Positions 17,840 through 30,129 of a DNA stretch of 64,000 bases are shown here, one piece after another (position 1 is the first letter of the stretch; every line of letters begins with the position of its first letter). A program made the translations under genes and the position numbers. Under the pieces are notes generated by a model. It did not search any database. It saw only the letters and a list, made by a program, of their open reading frames with translations, and was not told where the DNA came from. This DNA comes from Misgurnus anguillicaudatus (lineage: Eukaryota > Chordata > Actinopteri > Cypriniformes > Cobitidae), in the NCBI RefSeq assembly GCF_027580225.2, contig NW_027395276.1, positions 4,137,501 to 4,201,500 on the forward strand. Reading direction: 5' to 3'.

Positions 17840-19284
17840 AGGTGTGTCCGAGATCATCCGGCGCTGCGCAGACCGATCTGCGAGGTTTGCCGCTTGCAGT
17901 CGAGGGAGGAACTGAAGACGGAGCCGTCAAGCCGGACACCTGCTGCTTGCCGTAGTGACGTGTGCGCCGTGTTTCCTTGTTTTTAATCGCGAATGAAGTG
18001 AATTAGATGCTGAATTTGATAAAAACAAATCTTTTAATAAAAAGTTGCAACCAGAAACATTTTATATCGAATATTTTAATTGCTGCATATACTGTATACC
18101 CGAAAATAACGGGAAACAAGCCTATATTATTAAAATACCAATAGAGTTTGTTATTTTCATTTTTATTTTATTACACAACACAACATAACATATTTATTCA
18201 TATTAGGGATGCACCGAATCCAGATTTTTTAGGTTCGGCCGAATCCCGAATCCACCGTTTAAGATTCGGCCGAATCCGAAACCGAATACCGAATCCTACT
18301 CGCATCCTTATTCCATTAACACAGTAAACACATTAATGAAGTAAACAACGTCCACAGCAGTGTATTTTTCATTTTATTTAATTTTAACTGTACATTATGC
18401 CAGGATGACAAGTTGGAAAAACTATTTTGACAATTACCATAAGCCTATGCATAATGAAAGCGATGCGTTGCGACACGCTTGATTTTCCAATAAGCAAGCA
18501 GCTCCGCGCTGAAAACTATATTTAACTTTGAGTGAGAAGCTCCGCTCGTCAATGTCAGTTTTCACACGGCCATCCAATTACAGTGGAGGAGGGGCAGGAC
18601 ATTACCACAGCAACCAACCGGCTCACAGCTGAAGCATCACAGCTACCAAGCGCTCGGCTGAAAAACAGCTGGCATTTGGCGTCCTCAAGGCGTTTTCAGC
18701 CGTGTTTTAAAGTTTTGGTGTGTCCAGCCCCTAAGGCTCACCGAAAGAAAAGCTCATCTCCACGTCAGCACCCGATGTGTGTAATCAACGGCCGCGTGAC
18801 GTCGACCAGCGTAGCGCAAGCCAAGGGTTCGGTTCGGTGGGAAAAAAATCTAGGATTCGGCCGAACCCGAACCCCGTCAAAAAGCCCAGTATTCGGCCGA
18901 ATCCGAATCCGAATCCTGGATTCGGTGCATCCCTAATTCATATTAACGTGTTTTTTCCTGTTTTAAAACATGAATTTATAATGTTTATTAGTGGAATTAA
19001 AGGTTGGATTAAACTTGAAACGCACGTGATCGTTGTCATCAGTGAGGCGACCAATCAAGAAAAGCTGTGTCGTCATCACAACTCCGTGCAGCCGCTCTGG
19101 AGAGACTGCACCGGCTGAGCTAGCCGGCTACTCTCAAAACGCTCTCGCAGTACTTTAAAACCATATGACACAGTCACGTGCCTGCAGCGCCAGCTGAAGT
19201 CGGACAAAAATACTAACCGGAATGCACTGCTTCAAGTCAGCCGCCGATCGGTCTGCACAGCGCCGCATGAAGTCGAACACACCT
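17840..19284. mobile_element. TIR transposon with 3-bp ATT target duplication
   Basis: The left end AGGTGTGTCCGAGATCATCC, continuing GGCGCTGCGCAGACCGATC, is mirrored by GATCGGTCTGCACAGCGCCG...ACACACCT on the right. ATT flanks both sides (17837-17839 and 19285-19287), while the related copy near 62640 has a single ATT at the same place. It interrupts the outer repeat and is itself interrupted by the hAT element at 18204-18935. There is no intact transposase. A 3-bp duplication fits PIF/Harbinger-like elements, but the superfamily is not proved. Confidence 0.75.
18204..18935. mobile_element. hAT-type MITE, 732 bp, TSD ATTCATAT
   Basis: It starts TAGGGATGCACCGAATCC and ends GGATTCGGTGCATCCCTA. 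A perfect 8-bp duplication ATTCATAT flanks it (18196-18203 and 18936-18943), the signature of hAT insertion. The interior has many TTCGGCCGAAT words. A 134-codon open frame overlaps it but has no recognisable domain and follows the repeat sequence, so I do not call it a gene. Confidence 0.9.
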
Positions 19285-19439
19285 ATTGTTGCCTGGGTTG
19301 TGAATGTGTGGGGCGGGTCTATTAAAAGCAGGTCCAGATTCTATTGGGGTAGGAGCGTGTTTGTTTAGGTGATTTCAAATGTCAACATTGGCTTTCAGAG
19401 ATCATGCACCCTGCCTTTAACTTTACATTATCATAACAA

Positions 19440-19640
19440 ATGTGTTTTATACACACAAAGTTCATGCAACCAGGGGAACAAAATATCAAGGGTCAACTAA
19501 AACAAACACTGATCACCATAATGGTGACTTTAAATTAAACAAAACAAAACATCAACTTCTAAACCTAATAAGTAAATTGTGTTTTTTACAGCAACATTTT
19601 TACAAAACATTCAGAAATAAAGTTTTATAACAGTTTTAAA
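19440..19640. repeat. Unclassified dispersed repeat, copy A
   Basis: It begins AATGTGTTTTATACACACAA and matches 25208-25420 in the same orientation over about 200 bp, including 'AACAAACACTGATCACCA'. No ORF or terminal repeats are seen. Confidence 0.65.
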
Positions 19641-20164
19641 AAACATAACAAGCAAAAAAGTAAATATAGAAAACAGTTGTTTTAAACATTGTGTGAACTT
19701 TAAAACATGACATTGTCATAACGTTTGAAAATGGTAAAATTTTACATTCCTACAACATTCAGACAACCACGAAACTTTTTACCTAGAAAACATTTAGTTT
19801 TATGTTGCCAGAAACTTTTTGGGAACGTTGGGAACTTTCAAGCAACGTTCTTAAAACTTTTATCTGTTAGCTGCGATGTGCTGGAGATATAAAACCTTAG
19901 ATCAAAATCAGATATTCAGTTACGTTAGTAGTTTCTCTCTCAGGCAGCTGCTCTATAGCTTTCAGATGAAGGATATTTTTAAACTAACCACAAAAATCCG
20001 CTCTGGCATTAATGAAGACAATAGCAACCCTTCAAAGTAACATTTCGTTTTTCTTTGTTGTTCAATTTGTGTTGTAACTTTATTTAGGCATAATTTGCCA
20101 ATTTTGTTGGCCAAAAGTTTTATACTGTTTTCTTGTTTGTATTTGGACCGAACGCACTGAATGC

Positions 20165-20304
20165 CCCGCGTGGATTCAATCGGCCAATAAAACGCGCTCG
20201 CCTGTGCGCGCGCGTGTGTGTGAAGGATGATAGTGCGCGCGAGAGAGATGCCAACAGTCCAGCACGAGCCGTGCACCCTGCACAGATCCTAAACTTCAAC
20301 ACGG
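20165..20304 (+). promoter_or_regulatory. CpG-rich candidate ctxn1 promoter / leader exon
   Basis: This is a GC- and CpG-rich patch in AT-rich DNA, with a CCAAT box (GGCCAATAAAA, about 20181) and GCGCGCGCG runs. It ends in a good splice donor, ACACGG|GTATGT, at 20304/20305. The next plus-strand gene is ctxn1, whose coding exon has an acceptor (TTTGTTTGCAG) ending at 22339. I infer that it may be a noncoding first exon of ctxn1. Confidence 0.4.
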
Positions 20305-21173
20305 GTATGTTGTTTTTTTATCCTTTATATATTTTAAAGTGTTATAAAACTGATCGCGTCCTTGCATGAACAATATTACATACAATGAATGAATGAAATT
20401 CTTGGTGACAGTTTCTTATACAATACTTTATAGAAAATTCACGCGTGATTTAAAATGTATAATGGCTTTAAACATTAAAGTTCTTGAAGGATTATTATCA
20501 TGCTTAATAATGCATTGCAGCTAACCATAAATGATAACAACTTTCAGAAAATATCAGTTAATGTCCAAAATGCATTTAACTATGAATCAGTTACAGTATG
20601 TGTTTTGTTTATTGTAGAGATATACAATAACTGACAAAAGAAAAGATTATTTTTTTATTCTTTTAAGAGCTGCTCCAGTCAAGTACAGAGACAGAGAAGT
20701 CTAATTTATTTGATGTTTGTGATCGGATCAATAAGTATTGATCTGTGTTTATTTCTGCTCAGCAGGATTTCTTCTGCTCATATAGAGGTGCATTGACTTC
20801 ATTTAATTCATTTTCACTTTTTCGACACCTTTATAACCTTCAAAGTTACTGCCATTGTCAAATGATGATACAATGCAAGCTATTAACAGCCTCCACATCA
20901 GATATTTGTTTCTTACAGAAAGAGAAAATGTTCAGACTATTAAAGCACACAATTTTTATGAAAAAATATAAAACACATAGGCCTATTATACTGCACTGCA
21001 ATATTAGAAATGTGCAGTTAAGAATTTATTGTATTTGGTCATTAAATTATGTTAGTTTTTAAAAAAGCGGTAGTATTTTATAGGTTATTGGTGAAAGTGA
21101 ATTCATCCTTACTGCCTCTTTCACATAATCATATCTTTATTGAACACTGACGTGATGTTTTTGTATCTTAAAG

Positions 21174-21454
21174 CAGTGGTTCTCAAACTTTTTCAGCGTG
21201 CGGCCCTCCTTGTGTACGGTGCATTCTTTCGCAGCCCCTCAAAGAGAATTTATGACAAACAACAGTTCTCAAACTTAACATTTTAATTAAACAAAACATT
21301 AAATTATCCAAAGTAGTGCTGTTGGTTAGTAGCCTTATTTTTTTGTTTAATTACACAAAATTCATGATAAATTAATGTATTCTATAAAATGTCATAAAAC
21401 TGGGGCCCCTGGCACCATCTCGCAGCCCCCCCCCCCCCAGTTTGAGAACCACTG
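21174..21454. mobile_element. hAT-type MITE, CAGTGGTTCTCAAACT family, copy 1
   Basis: Termini CAGTGGTTCTCAAACT and AGTTTGAGAACCACTG are perfect inverted repeats. An 8-bp target duplication TCTTAAAG flanks it (21166-21173 and 21455-21462). Length 281 bp. A second copy in opposite orientation is at 30547-30825. Confidence 0.92.
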
Positions 21455-22085
21455 TCTTAAAGTACTGTTCATAATCAAAAAGTACTGTACCATGATATTG
21501 ATATCTGATACCACCATGCAACCGGTCCTATTAACATTCTCTGTGTTAAAGAGCAGATAATGATGTGAGGCTGTTAATTAAAGCACTTATGTCATCTCAT
21601 AGTATTTATAGTTGACCTCTGACCTGCCCTTAACCCTTCAGTTATCTTTGTGCTGAAGCTCAGCTGTCTCCTGTATACAGAAGTCAGCTGTCAGCAGCAC
21701 ACAAACTTGTCCTAATAAAGTGTTGACCTGTTGATCAGAAAGAGATGTGAGAGAGTTTCATTAGATGATTGGGATTTGGTGTGCATGCGTGTTACATTCG
21801 GCACAGATGTACTTCAGTCATGGTGCGGTGGAGAGGTGACCTGATTTACTTTTCTTTTATGTGGCCGTTATTGATCCACAATGTTTTAAGATCCTGATCG
21901 ACCCAGATTTACCGGGCTTGTCTTTCTCTTCATTCACAGTTCCTGTCACGTTCCTGCTGGAAATAGCAGCTTTTCTCCATTTAGCCCTGCCAACAATTAT
22001 CTTGTTTGGTTTGCGGTGACACCTGAATATGACGTCGCGTGTTCAATTAGTCACAGAAGAGCGTGTCACGGCATGTTTTGTGTCA

Positions 22086-22202
22086 TATAAAGCAGCCGTG
22101 ACGCTTTTATATCAGCACAGTATGAGATGTGGAGGTCGTCGTGTCTGATTCTTCAGTCATCTCCAGACTTTCTGATGTGGCGGATTCATTTATACCTGAG
22201 AG
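22086..22202 (+). promoter_or_regulatory. TATA box and possible alternative ctxn1 leader exon
   Basis: TATAAA at 22086-22091 is followed, about 110 nt later, by a donor-like GAGAG|GTAATG (22202/22203). An acceptor TTTGTTTGCAG ends at 22339, before the ctxn1 coding exon. This could be a second promoter with a short 5' UTR exon. Only the motifs support it. Confidence 0.3.
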
Positions 22203-22463
22203 GTAATGCATAACAACTGAATGGACGGCGATCATTGCTCCTTCACGTTTTGTTTCAAAACTGATTACAAAATCAAGATTTGGGTTTGGACGGATTTGAT
22301 GTTTGAGTTCATATTAAAATCTCTGACTTTTGTTTGCAGTCTTGGCAAATCTTAGCACTGTTTGAGATCTCTTCTGAAACTCTAGAGGAGACCTTACATT
22401 ACTGAAGTCTTTGAAGAAGATCACCTGGAAATGAGAAACAATTGAAAAATTAAATATTTGTGA

Positions 22464-22778
<315 letters not shown>

Positions 22779-23409
22779 CTGTATATTGATTTTAAAAGCT
22801 ACACAGCAGTGTAATGTTGCCTTTTCAAATGACAAACATTAACGCAGCATTCAGATGCTGTCCTGGAACATTGCTGCCTATATAAACGTGAAGACGACAT
22901 GTGATCAGATTCTGGTAATGTCTGTGTGATCTGTTGCACTGTGCACATACTGAAAGCAAATTCAAAGGGATGTATAACATACCAAACACAACATTTAAAA
23001 TTTTGTTGAAATTCACATCTTGTTCTAACAGCCTTTCTGCTCTCAATCTTTATATTTTGTTTATTGTTGCATGGATTTATTCTGTGCTTTTGGCATTGTT
23101 ATCATGTGTTTACTGCAAAACTGACTTTCTTACTTAGTATTTTTGTCTTGTTTTGAGCTAAATTTTTTAAAGATTCTTAAATCAAGATGTATTTTCTTGA
23201 TGAGCAAAATGACCTAAGAAAAAAGTCACATTTTTAGACAAAAAAAACATCAAATTTAAGAGAATCTGTGCTTAAAACAAGCAAAAAAGATCTGCCATTG
23301 GTGTAAGAACAGTCTTGAACTTTTTTCTTAAACACTTAATTCAAGAAAAAAGTGCTTACCCCATTTACAGATTTTTTATTTTCTTTTATTTGCTTGTTTT
23401 AAACACAAA

Positions 23410-23890
23410 TTTACAGAGCCCCGAAGGTGACATTGGAGTAAAAATAATTTAAAGTTTAGTTGCATGTGCTCACGTGAAACTTTCATGTGCTCACGCGAAA
23501 CCTTCATTTGCAGATTTTTTTTTAAAGTTTAGTTTCGCATGCTATCGCCAGCGCACATGAAACTATCGCATGCCACGTAAAAGCAAAAGTTTTACGTGCG
23601 CATGCGAGTTTAATGTGACCATGCGTTAGTTTCACGTGCGCACGCGAAACTAAACTATATTTAATTTTTGCTCCATGTCCCCTTAGGGGCTCTCTACAAA
23701 TTTACCGAGCCCCTTCATTGGAGTAAAAAAAATTTAAAGTTTAGTTTCACGTGCTCACGTGAAAGTTTCACGCGCTCACGTGAAAGTTTTACGTGCGCAC
23801 GCAAAAGATTCACGTAAAATTTTGAAACTAAACGCAGAAGTTTTACTTGCTCACATGAAACTAAACTTTATGTCCCCTTAGGGGCTTCGT
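23410..23890. mobile_element. Repeat with GAGCCCC ends and CACGTG palindromes
   Basis: Two adjacent copies (about 23410-23695 and 23705-23890). Each starts near GAGCCCCnnAGGTGACATTGG or its degenerate form and ends near ATGTCCCCTTAGGGGCTC. Between lie many short units of TTTCACGTGCGCACGCGAAAC type, palindromic around CACGTG or GTGCGCAC. Related pieces are at 31845-31946, about 40590-40650 and 40895-41065. Confidence 0.65.
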
Positions 23891-25207
23891 ATAAATTCAC
23901 TTAAATTTGATATTTTTGTGTAAAAACTAGAGTTATTAAATCTATCTTGATTTAAAATAATTTAGATATTGGTACTGAAAACCAGACAAAAATACAAAAT
24001 AATTTTTTTGCAGTTTTTGTTTGCAGGTTTAATCTGTGATATTTGGAGCTCATGTGCCTTTATTGCAGTCAGAATTATTTGTAAATCAGAAATTCGATTG
24101 CATTTCTGTTAATTTTCATATTTAATTTCCATAATAGGGGTTAAGTTGATCATTTAAAAGGTTAAGGCAGTGTCCAAACACTTTCCTGGAGTTGTACGTA
24201 TTGTTTTTAGCAAAGAATGATGCAGTTTGCTTAATAAATGATTTTTTTTGCTCAGTCAGTGAACTGTATTTTGTGTCGTCTGACTCGAGTCTCTCCGGAT
24301 TAATCAGGCGCATCTGTGGACGCCTCTCATGAGGGTACAAATCTCATATTATTTTAACGAAGAACAAAAACAGTCAGCAAGATATCAGCTGTAAACATGT
24401 TTAGATCAATACTTCAGAATCAATTTTATTTACATGATAGAAAAAAACATTATTCCCTTGGCATTAATTAATTCACCTGTTTTATTAACGTGTGACAAGA
24501 AAGATCCTGGTGAGATTTATGAGCTTTTACAAGCCGTCACAAATGACATTTTGGACATCACCTGATGGGTGAAAGGTCATTTTCTGCTTGCTTTCTCTTT
24601 GTGGTCTATTCAGTACATGAAGGCAATAAATAATGTCCTGCTGTATGTGAAGATGCTCAGTAAATGAGCATACAGCAGATCTGATTAGAAGACACATGCA
24701 TTGACCGAATAATTGATTATAGTATGCTGTAAATCTCACAGGTATTGACTCTCGCTCTCTGTTGGAGGATATGAGTTAACCAGCTCACTTCTAAACATCT
24801 TCACAAGCTTTAGCTCTACTGTATGTTAAACACAAAACATCTTCAACAGATAGAAAATGGAAATGATTTATTATGTCTTTATAAATATGTTATGTAGTAA
24901 GAGATTGTCTGACTGCTTCTGCTAGTCGTCCGTTTCTGTGGGCAATATATGAGATGATTTGTGACCAGTTCATGGATGTGTGAAAATGACTTAATGATGT
25001 TTAAAATAGCTTCATCACACTGCATATATCTGCTAAGCAATAAACTTCACTGCTGGTGTATTTTCAACACCAGTGTAGTATTGGGATCCATCTAAATATC
25101 AAAAAATGTGTGCCTTATCTAATACTGGTCATCATTAACATATACACTAGCTACAAATATATGTTACACATAATCAGCATTAAGTTTTTCATTATTTTGT
25201 TTTACAA

Positions 25208-25420
25208 AAATGTGTTTTATACACACAAAGTTAATGCAACCAGGGAAAAACAAAACGTCAAGGGTCAAGATTCCAACTAAAACAAACACTGATCACCACA
25301 ATGATAACTTTAAATGAAACAAAACATCAACATCTAAGCCTAAATCAATTGTTTTTTCTACAGCAATATTTTTACTGAACATTCAGAAATAATGTTTTAT
25401 AACAGATTTAAATAAAATAC
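25208..25420. repeat. Unclassified dispersed repeat, copy B
   Basis: Direct-orientation partner of 19440-19640, sharing AATGTGTTTTATACACACAA and following sequence with scattered differences. Confidence 0.65.
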
Positions 25421-25730
25421 AATGTTTCTCTATTATTTAAATAACAAACAAAAAAGTAAATATAGAAAACAGTTGTTTTAAATATTGGGTGAACATTAAA
25501 ACCTGACATTGTCATAACAATTAAAAATAATAGAATGTTTAAAGAAACTTTTATCATTCATCCTGCATCTGGGCCGGGTTATTTTTGAGTGGGCCAAACT
25601 GTTTTGCTACCTGATTGTAACCTATATTAAATACATTGCCATACATTTGGTAATAGTAATTTAGTCCCAAAATACATGCATTTTGCTTATTTGTACTACT
25701 ATTACTAATAATATTACACACCATTATGTA

Positions 25731-25875
25731 AGCAATAAGGTACGAGAGGCTGTGCTGTATCGTGAATAAGTAACGGCTGAAGGGCGTTGTTAGGCACGAC
25801 GCGAAGCGGAGTGCCTGCAACCCCTTCAGCCGTCACTTATTCACGATACAGCACTTGCCTCGAGTACCTTATTGC
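25731..25875. repeat. Long fold-back with 55-60-bp arms
   Basis: AGCAATAAGGTACGAGAGGC (25731 on), continuing through CTGTATCGTGAATAAGT and ACGGCTGAAGGG, is mirrored by CCCTTCAGCCGT, ACTTATTCACGATACAG and GAGTACCTTATTGCT (ending about 25875). The loop is about 30 bp and GC-rich. It probably belongs to a larger repeat ending near 26200 (ACCGTTTTATAAATGA). Confidence 0.8.
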
Positions 25876-26398
25876 TTTTATAAAACGGTTACCACACAAT
25901 ATTAAAGTAAAAAAAAATATTAGTGCAACTTTCATGAAGTTAAATCAATAAAAGCATTCCTTCCAAAGAAAAAATAGTCCCTTACTGCGAACAACAACAT
26001 GAAAGCTCAAATAAAAACAACAAACTGTTCTCAGACTTTGTCTCATTATATGTTTATGTGTTGCTAAGGGTGTTGCTAAGGGCGCAGTGATATTAAATAG
26101 AACCGTTGGGTGAAGCGGTCATAGCAGTGTTTTATCGTGAATAAAGCACACCTATTGACCAATCAGAATCAAGGATTGGAACTAACCGTTTTATAAATGA
26201 GCGATATGGGAATTAGGATGCATAGTCTTTGAAATGACAGCTAAACAAAGCATTTCAGTAGTTTTCTCTCATTCAGAGGAAAGTTGTGATAAATGTCTTA
26301 CCTGCAAGCGCCATCTAGCGGTATAAATAAATATCACAAATTACAAAATAATGTTGTGTGAAATAAGTACAGGAAAATAAGACTGCTTGAATTATTAC

Positions 26399-26735
26399 TA
26401 GAGGTCCACTAATTTTACATTTTCCACCCACACCGTTATCCTATTCAGAGTGATATCTGCTAATACCGATAAATGGGTGGTTAATTTGCTTTAAGTATTT
26501 CTGAAGATTAAATATCCTAAATGTTATTCTTTTAAAGAATGACCATTAATATTAAACATTAAACAAGTCATGGTTCTTTACATTTTCTATACACAGACCT
26601 TGCATTTTCCTGTTCTCCTTTGATTGAAAGGATAAATCGGCCATGATCAAATGTTTTTAAACTATTGGCCAATAGCCAAAAGTAAGAAAATAGCTTTTAT
26701 TGACCGATTGGACGATCTATATTGGTGCATTTCTA
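26399..26735. mobile_element. Old hAT-type MITE
   Basis: It starts TAGAGGTCCACTAAT and ends ATATTGGTGCATTTCTA. The flanks ATTATTAC (26391-26398) and ATTATTAT (26736-26743) match at 7 of 8 bases. The termini are diverged versions of the TAGGGGTGCACCGATATATCGG family at 34734-35153. Confidence 0.7.
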
Positions 26736-27477
26736 ATTATTATGCCCTACAATAAATATAATAAAAATTTAAAATATAAAAAAAATTAATTCTTAAATTC
26801 AAGTGAGAAAATAACTGTTAATTCTGTAATACTTTTCAGTGATACTTAACAAACATTAAGTCCTAGGTGTATGTTTCTAATTATGCTAATTAATTATGGG
26901 AGAATAAAATGTTTTCTTATTTCTGACAAGGTCCCATTAAATTAAATTTTCCTAGAAATGTAATTTAATTTAACTTAATTTAAAAGAGAATTCAATCTTT
27001 TCATATTCTGACAGCTGAAGTGATAAACTTGAGATTTAAAATGTTGTATTTAAAATGGACTCAGTAGTAAACATTATTTGTCAGTCTGACCTTAACCTCA
27101 TTAGCAAAACATCAGACATACAAAAGAGTTCAGCTCCAATTCACCAGAACAAAAAACAGAAACTTGATAACAAGTTCATCCGAGTTCAATGAACTTGAGC
27201 TAATGTACAGGTACAGACTTTACAACCTATGTATCATATACAGGTGGCACACAATATTATATTAATATTATATTTGTCTGCACTAAAAAGTGGTTTTATT
27301 GCTTAACTATTTAATATTCAAGATGATCTTGGAAGATGAGTGAAGGTAACTAAACAGTAATATCTGGTTTGTACAGTGACAGAGACATTTGGTGACACTC
27401 CTGCACTGTGTCAAATCTGTGTAATATAACATCAGAAATGTAGGGAAGAATGCAGCGTAAGGGGGAAAATATGATTA

Positions 27478-27700
27478 CATCAGTGGGTAGCAGTGTGCCT
27501 CACAGTAAGAAGGTCTCTGGTTCAAGCCCAGGTGGTCAGGTGGCCTTTCTGTGTGGAGTTTGCATGTTCTGCCTGTGTCCACGTGGTTTCCTCCCACAGC
27601 CCAAAACATGCAAATTAGGTGAATTGTGAATGCCAAATTGCCCCCTCCCGATGTGTGTGATTAATTTGTGTATGGATTAATATGCCATTAATATTCATAG
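27478..27700 (+). mobile_element. Degenerate SINE-like repeat
   Basis: The segment reads GTAGCAGTGTGCCTCACAG...GGTTCAAGCCCAGGTGG, then GTGGAGTTTGCATGTTCT and TTTCCTCCCACAGCCCAAA. This is a very common fish repeat with a tRNA-like head. No complete tRNA fold is present. Exact ends are uncertain. Confidence 0.6.
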
Positions 27701-28420
27701 ATGCTGGAATGGTGTTAAAGGCCCACTGAAGTGCCTTGCAATGTGCAGCATTATTTGATAAGGTGACGTCAGTTTAACTGAAGACCCTCCCCCTTTTTTT
27801 AAATAACCAATAGCATTTTATTCATGGCACAGTGCAGGAAAGACGTAAGCTGGGTCCAAATTCGAAGGCTGCGACCTTCTAAGGATCTATTCTAAGGCTA
27901 GTAAGGTCCTAAGCCGAAGGACGCGTAAAATGAAGACTCAAAATGCGTCCTTATTTCTCCACACTGCTAAGGATATAACAAATGCACCCTTCACAGCCTA
28001 GGTTATCCCGAGATTCATTGGGAGCCTGTAACGGCTGAACATAACGGCTAGATATTTTAAAATAAACATTTCAACTTTTATTTTATTAAATAAAAGAGTG
28101 TGATTAGCAGAAAAAAGTTTCTTGTTCACTGTTCTTGTTATTTTTATTAAAATATTAAAAATATGCAAGTAATAAACACCACAGACACTAATAAAGTGCG
28201 ACACATGAAATTGTCAGAAGTTTAGCTAAATTTAAGAAAATGAATCAGCAATGCACTCACCATGACTCCTCAGATCAACCAGCACCTATAATGATCTTTA
28301 CACACAGGAAGAAGTCCAAATAGATTTCCCCGTTATCTTAAATTGGCGACATCCATTGTTGTAACACCACAGACATGAATTTTGAGGACACTACTTTTGG
28401 CTGAATATATATATATATAT

Positions 28421-28885
<465 letters not shown>

Positions 28886-28956
28886 AAAACATTTTAATTA
28901 AATTGTACGTGTTAAATAAAATCTATATTCACAATAGAACCACTTCATTTGTGTTA

Positions 28957-29298
28957 AAGGAAAACACCACTGCACACCATTATCAATATTTTACTATATT
29001 CTTACCTCAAATTAGATGAAATAATACATACCTATCTTTTTTCAATGTATGTACTTAATCTTTGCCTTGCCCCCTTCATTCGTATGGCTCCAAACAAAAG
29101 CGGAAGTGTTTGGTGGCTTCTAAATTCATCCCTGTTTGGAGCCATGAATGAATGGGGCTAGGCTAAATGCTAACACATTCATGACGGGCTGTACAAAGAT
29201 TAAGTGTGCATGTATTAAAATAAAGATAGGGATGTATTAATTCATCTAATTTGAGGTAAGAACATAGTAAAATATTGAAAAAAGGTGGTGTTTTCCTT
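28957..29298. mobile_element. MITE with about 75-bp inverted ends
   Basis: AAGGAAAACACCACTGCACA, continuing through ATTTTACTATATTCTTACCT and CAAATTAGATGAA, is mirrored by TTCATCTAATTTGAGGTAAG, AACATAGTAAAATATTG and GGTGGTGTTTTCCTT. No coding capacity. It sits close upstream of cers4. Confidence 0.8.
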
Positions 29299-29630
29299 CA
29301 AAATTTTATATTGTTGCAATTACAATCCATGACACCTCTCTGAGGTAAGGCAGGAACATGAATATTTTGTTACAAATGCAATCTCTCTCAAACATTTATT
29401 GGTATTTAAAGTTTATTTCAACTTTATTTCATGTTGTAAAGTAGAGGGACGCCACCAGAAATAAAGAATGACACAAACAACTGAATTGTTTTGCATGATT
29501 CATTGAAATGAACCGTTCGTTCGAATGGTCGTTAAATGATTCGGACACCTAAGCTGTCTGACGTTCCGAGTCGACACACCCACTGACACGAGGCCATAAT
29601 CTCTGAACGCACAGACAACCTCACATTATC

Positions 29631-29663
29631 GAGAGAGAGAGAGAGAAAATTGAAATTGAAAAT

Positions 29664-29735
<72 letters not shown>
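29631..29735. repeat. (GA)n microsatellite upstream of cers4
   Basis: GAGA runs are interrupted by a short AAATTGAAATTGAAAATTG stretch (about 29647-29672). It lies just upstream of the putative cers4 leader exon, so it may fall in the promoter. Confidence 0.9.
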
Positions 29736-29737
<2 letters not shown>

Positions 29738-29739
29738 GC

Positions 29740-30129
29740 AAGCGTTTATTCTGCGCTTTTATCGGATCATATATGCACAGCGAGGCTAAAGGAATCGGAT
29801 ACAGCAGTTCGGTTCTGTATACAGCATCCTTATTAGGGGTTAGGAATTGAACGCAACCAATCGAAGATCAAATGCGTTTATGAGATAATTTTGAGACTTT
29901 CCACTGCCGCATTTTGGACACATCGGTGGTTTTATGAAAAAAGGAATCTGGATGCAAATCTTAATGAAAATCATTTGCGTAAAAACCGTTTATTAGAACT
30001 GCGCATCATCAACACAACATCAATAAAACATCTTAGGCTACACCACAACAACATCATTATCAACACAACATCACACAGTTTCACACATCATAAATCATCA
30101 GGAGGAATCAGATCATCAGAGAATATCAG
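29740..30129 (+). promoter_or_regulatory. Candidate cers4 promoter and 5' UTR exon
   Basis: A donor-like site, GAATATCAG|GTATTTAAAC, lies at 30129/30130. The first coding exon of cers4 has its acceptor directly before the ATG, so a noncoding leader exon must exist upstream. This is the best candidate I see. The frame open through 29891-30262 has no recognisable motif and crosses the donor, so I do not call it a gene. The start site is unknown. Confidence 0.35.

Larger units (their letters stand above)
17722..19422. mobile_element. Outer repeat of a three-level nest
   Basis: 17722-17839 and 19285-19422 are the two halves of a repeat that also appears, uninterrupted and inverted, at about 62600-62755. 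Shared words include GACTACCAAAACA, GGGGCGTGTCTACTAA and TTGTTGCCTGGGTTGTG. The two halves are separated here by the 17840-19284 insertion. Confidence 0.75.
7641..20160. other. Gene-free stretch between rab11b and ctxn1
   Basis: I see no exon with a recognisable product on either strand. Open frames are short (up to about 130 codons) and carry no known motif. The stretch is built largely from the repeats listed separately. The remainder is AT-rich unique-looking DNA; about 13056-13390 holds two diverged, roughly 200-bp direct repeats sharing 'GAAAGCTCTAAGAAT'. Confidence 0.6.

Noticed and set aside
18532..19118. Open frames of 134 and 113 codons
   Set aside because: They lie on hAT MITE sequence, cross its end and show no domain.
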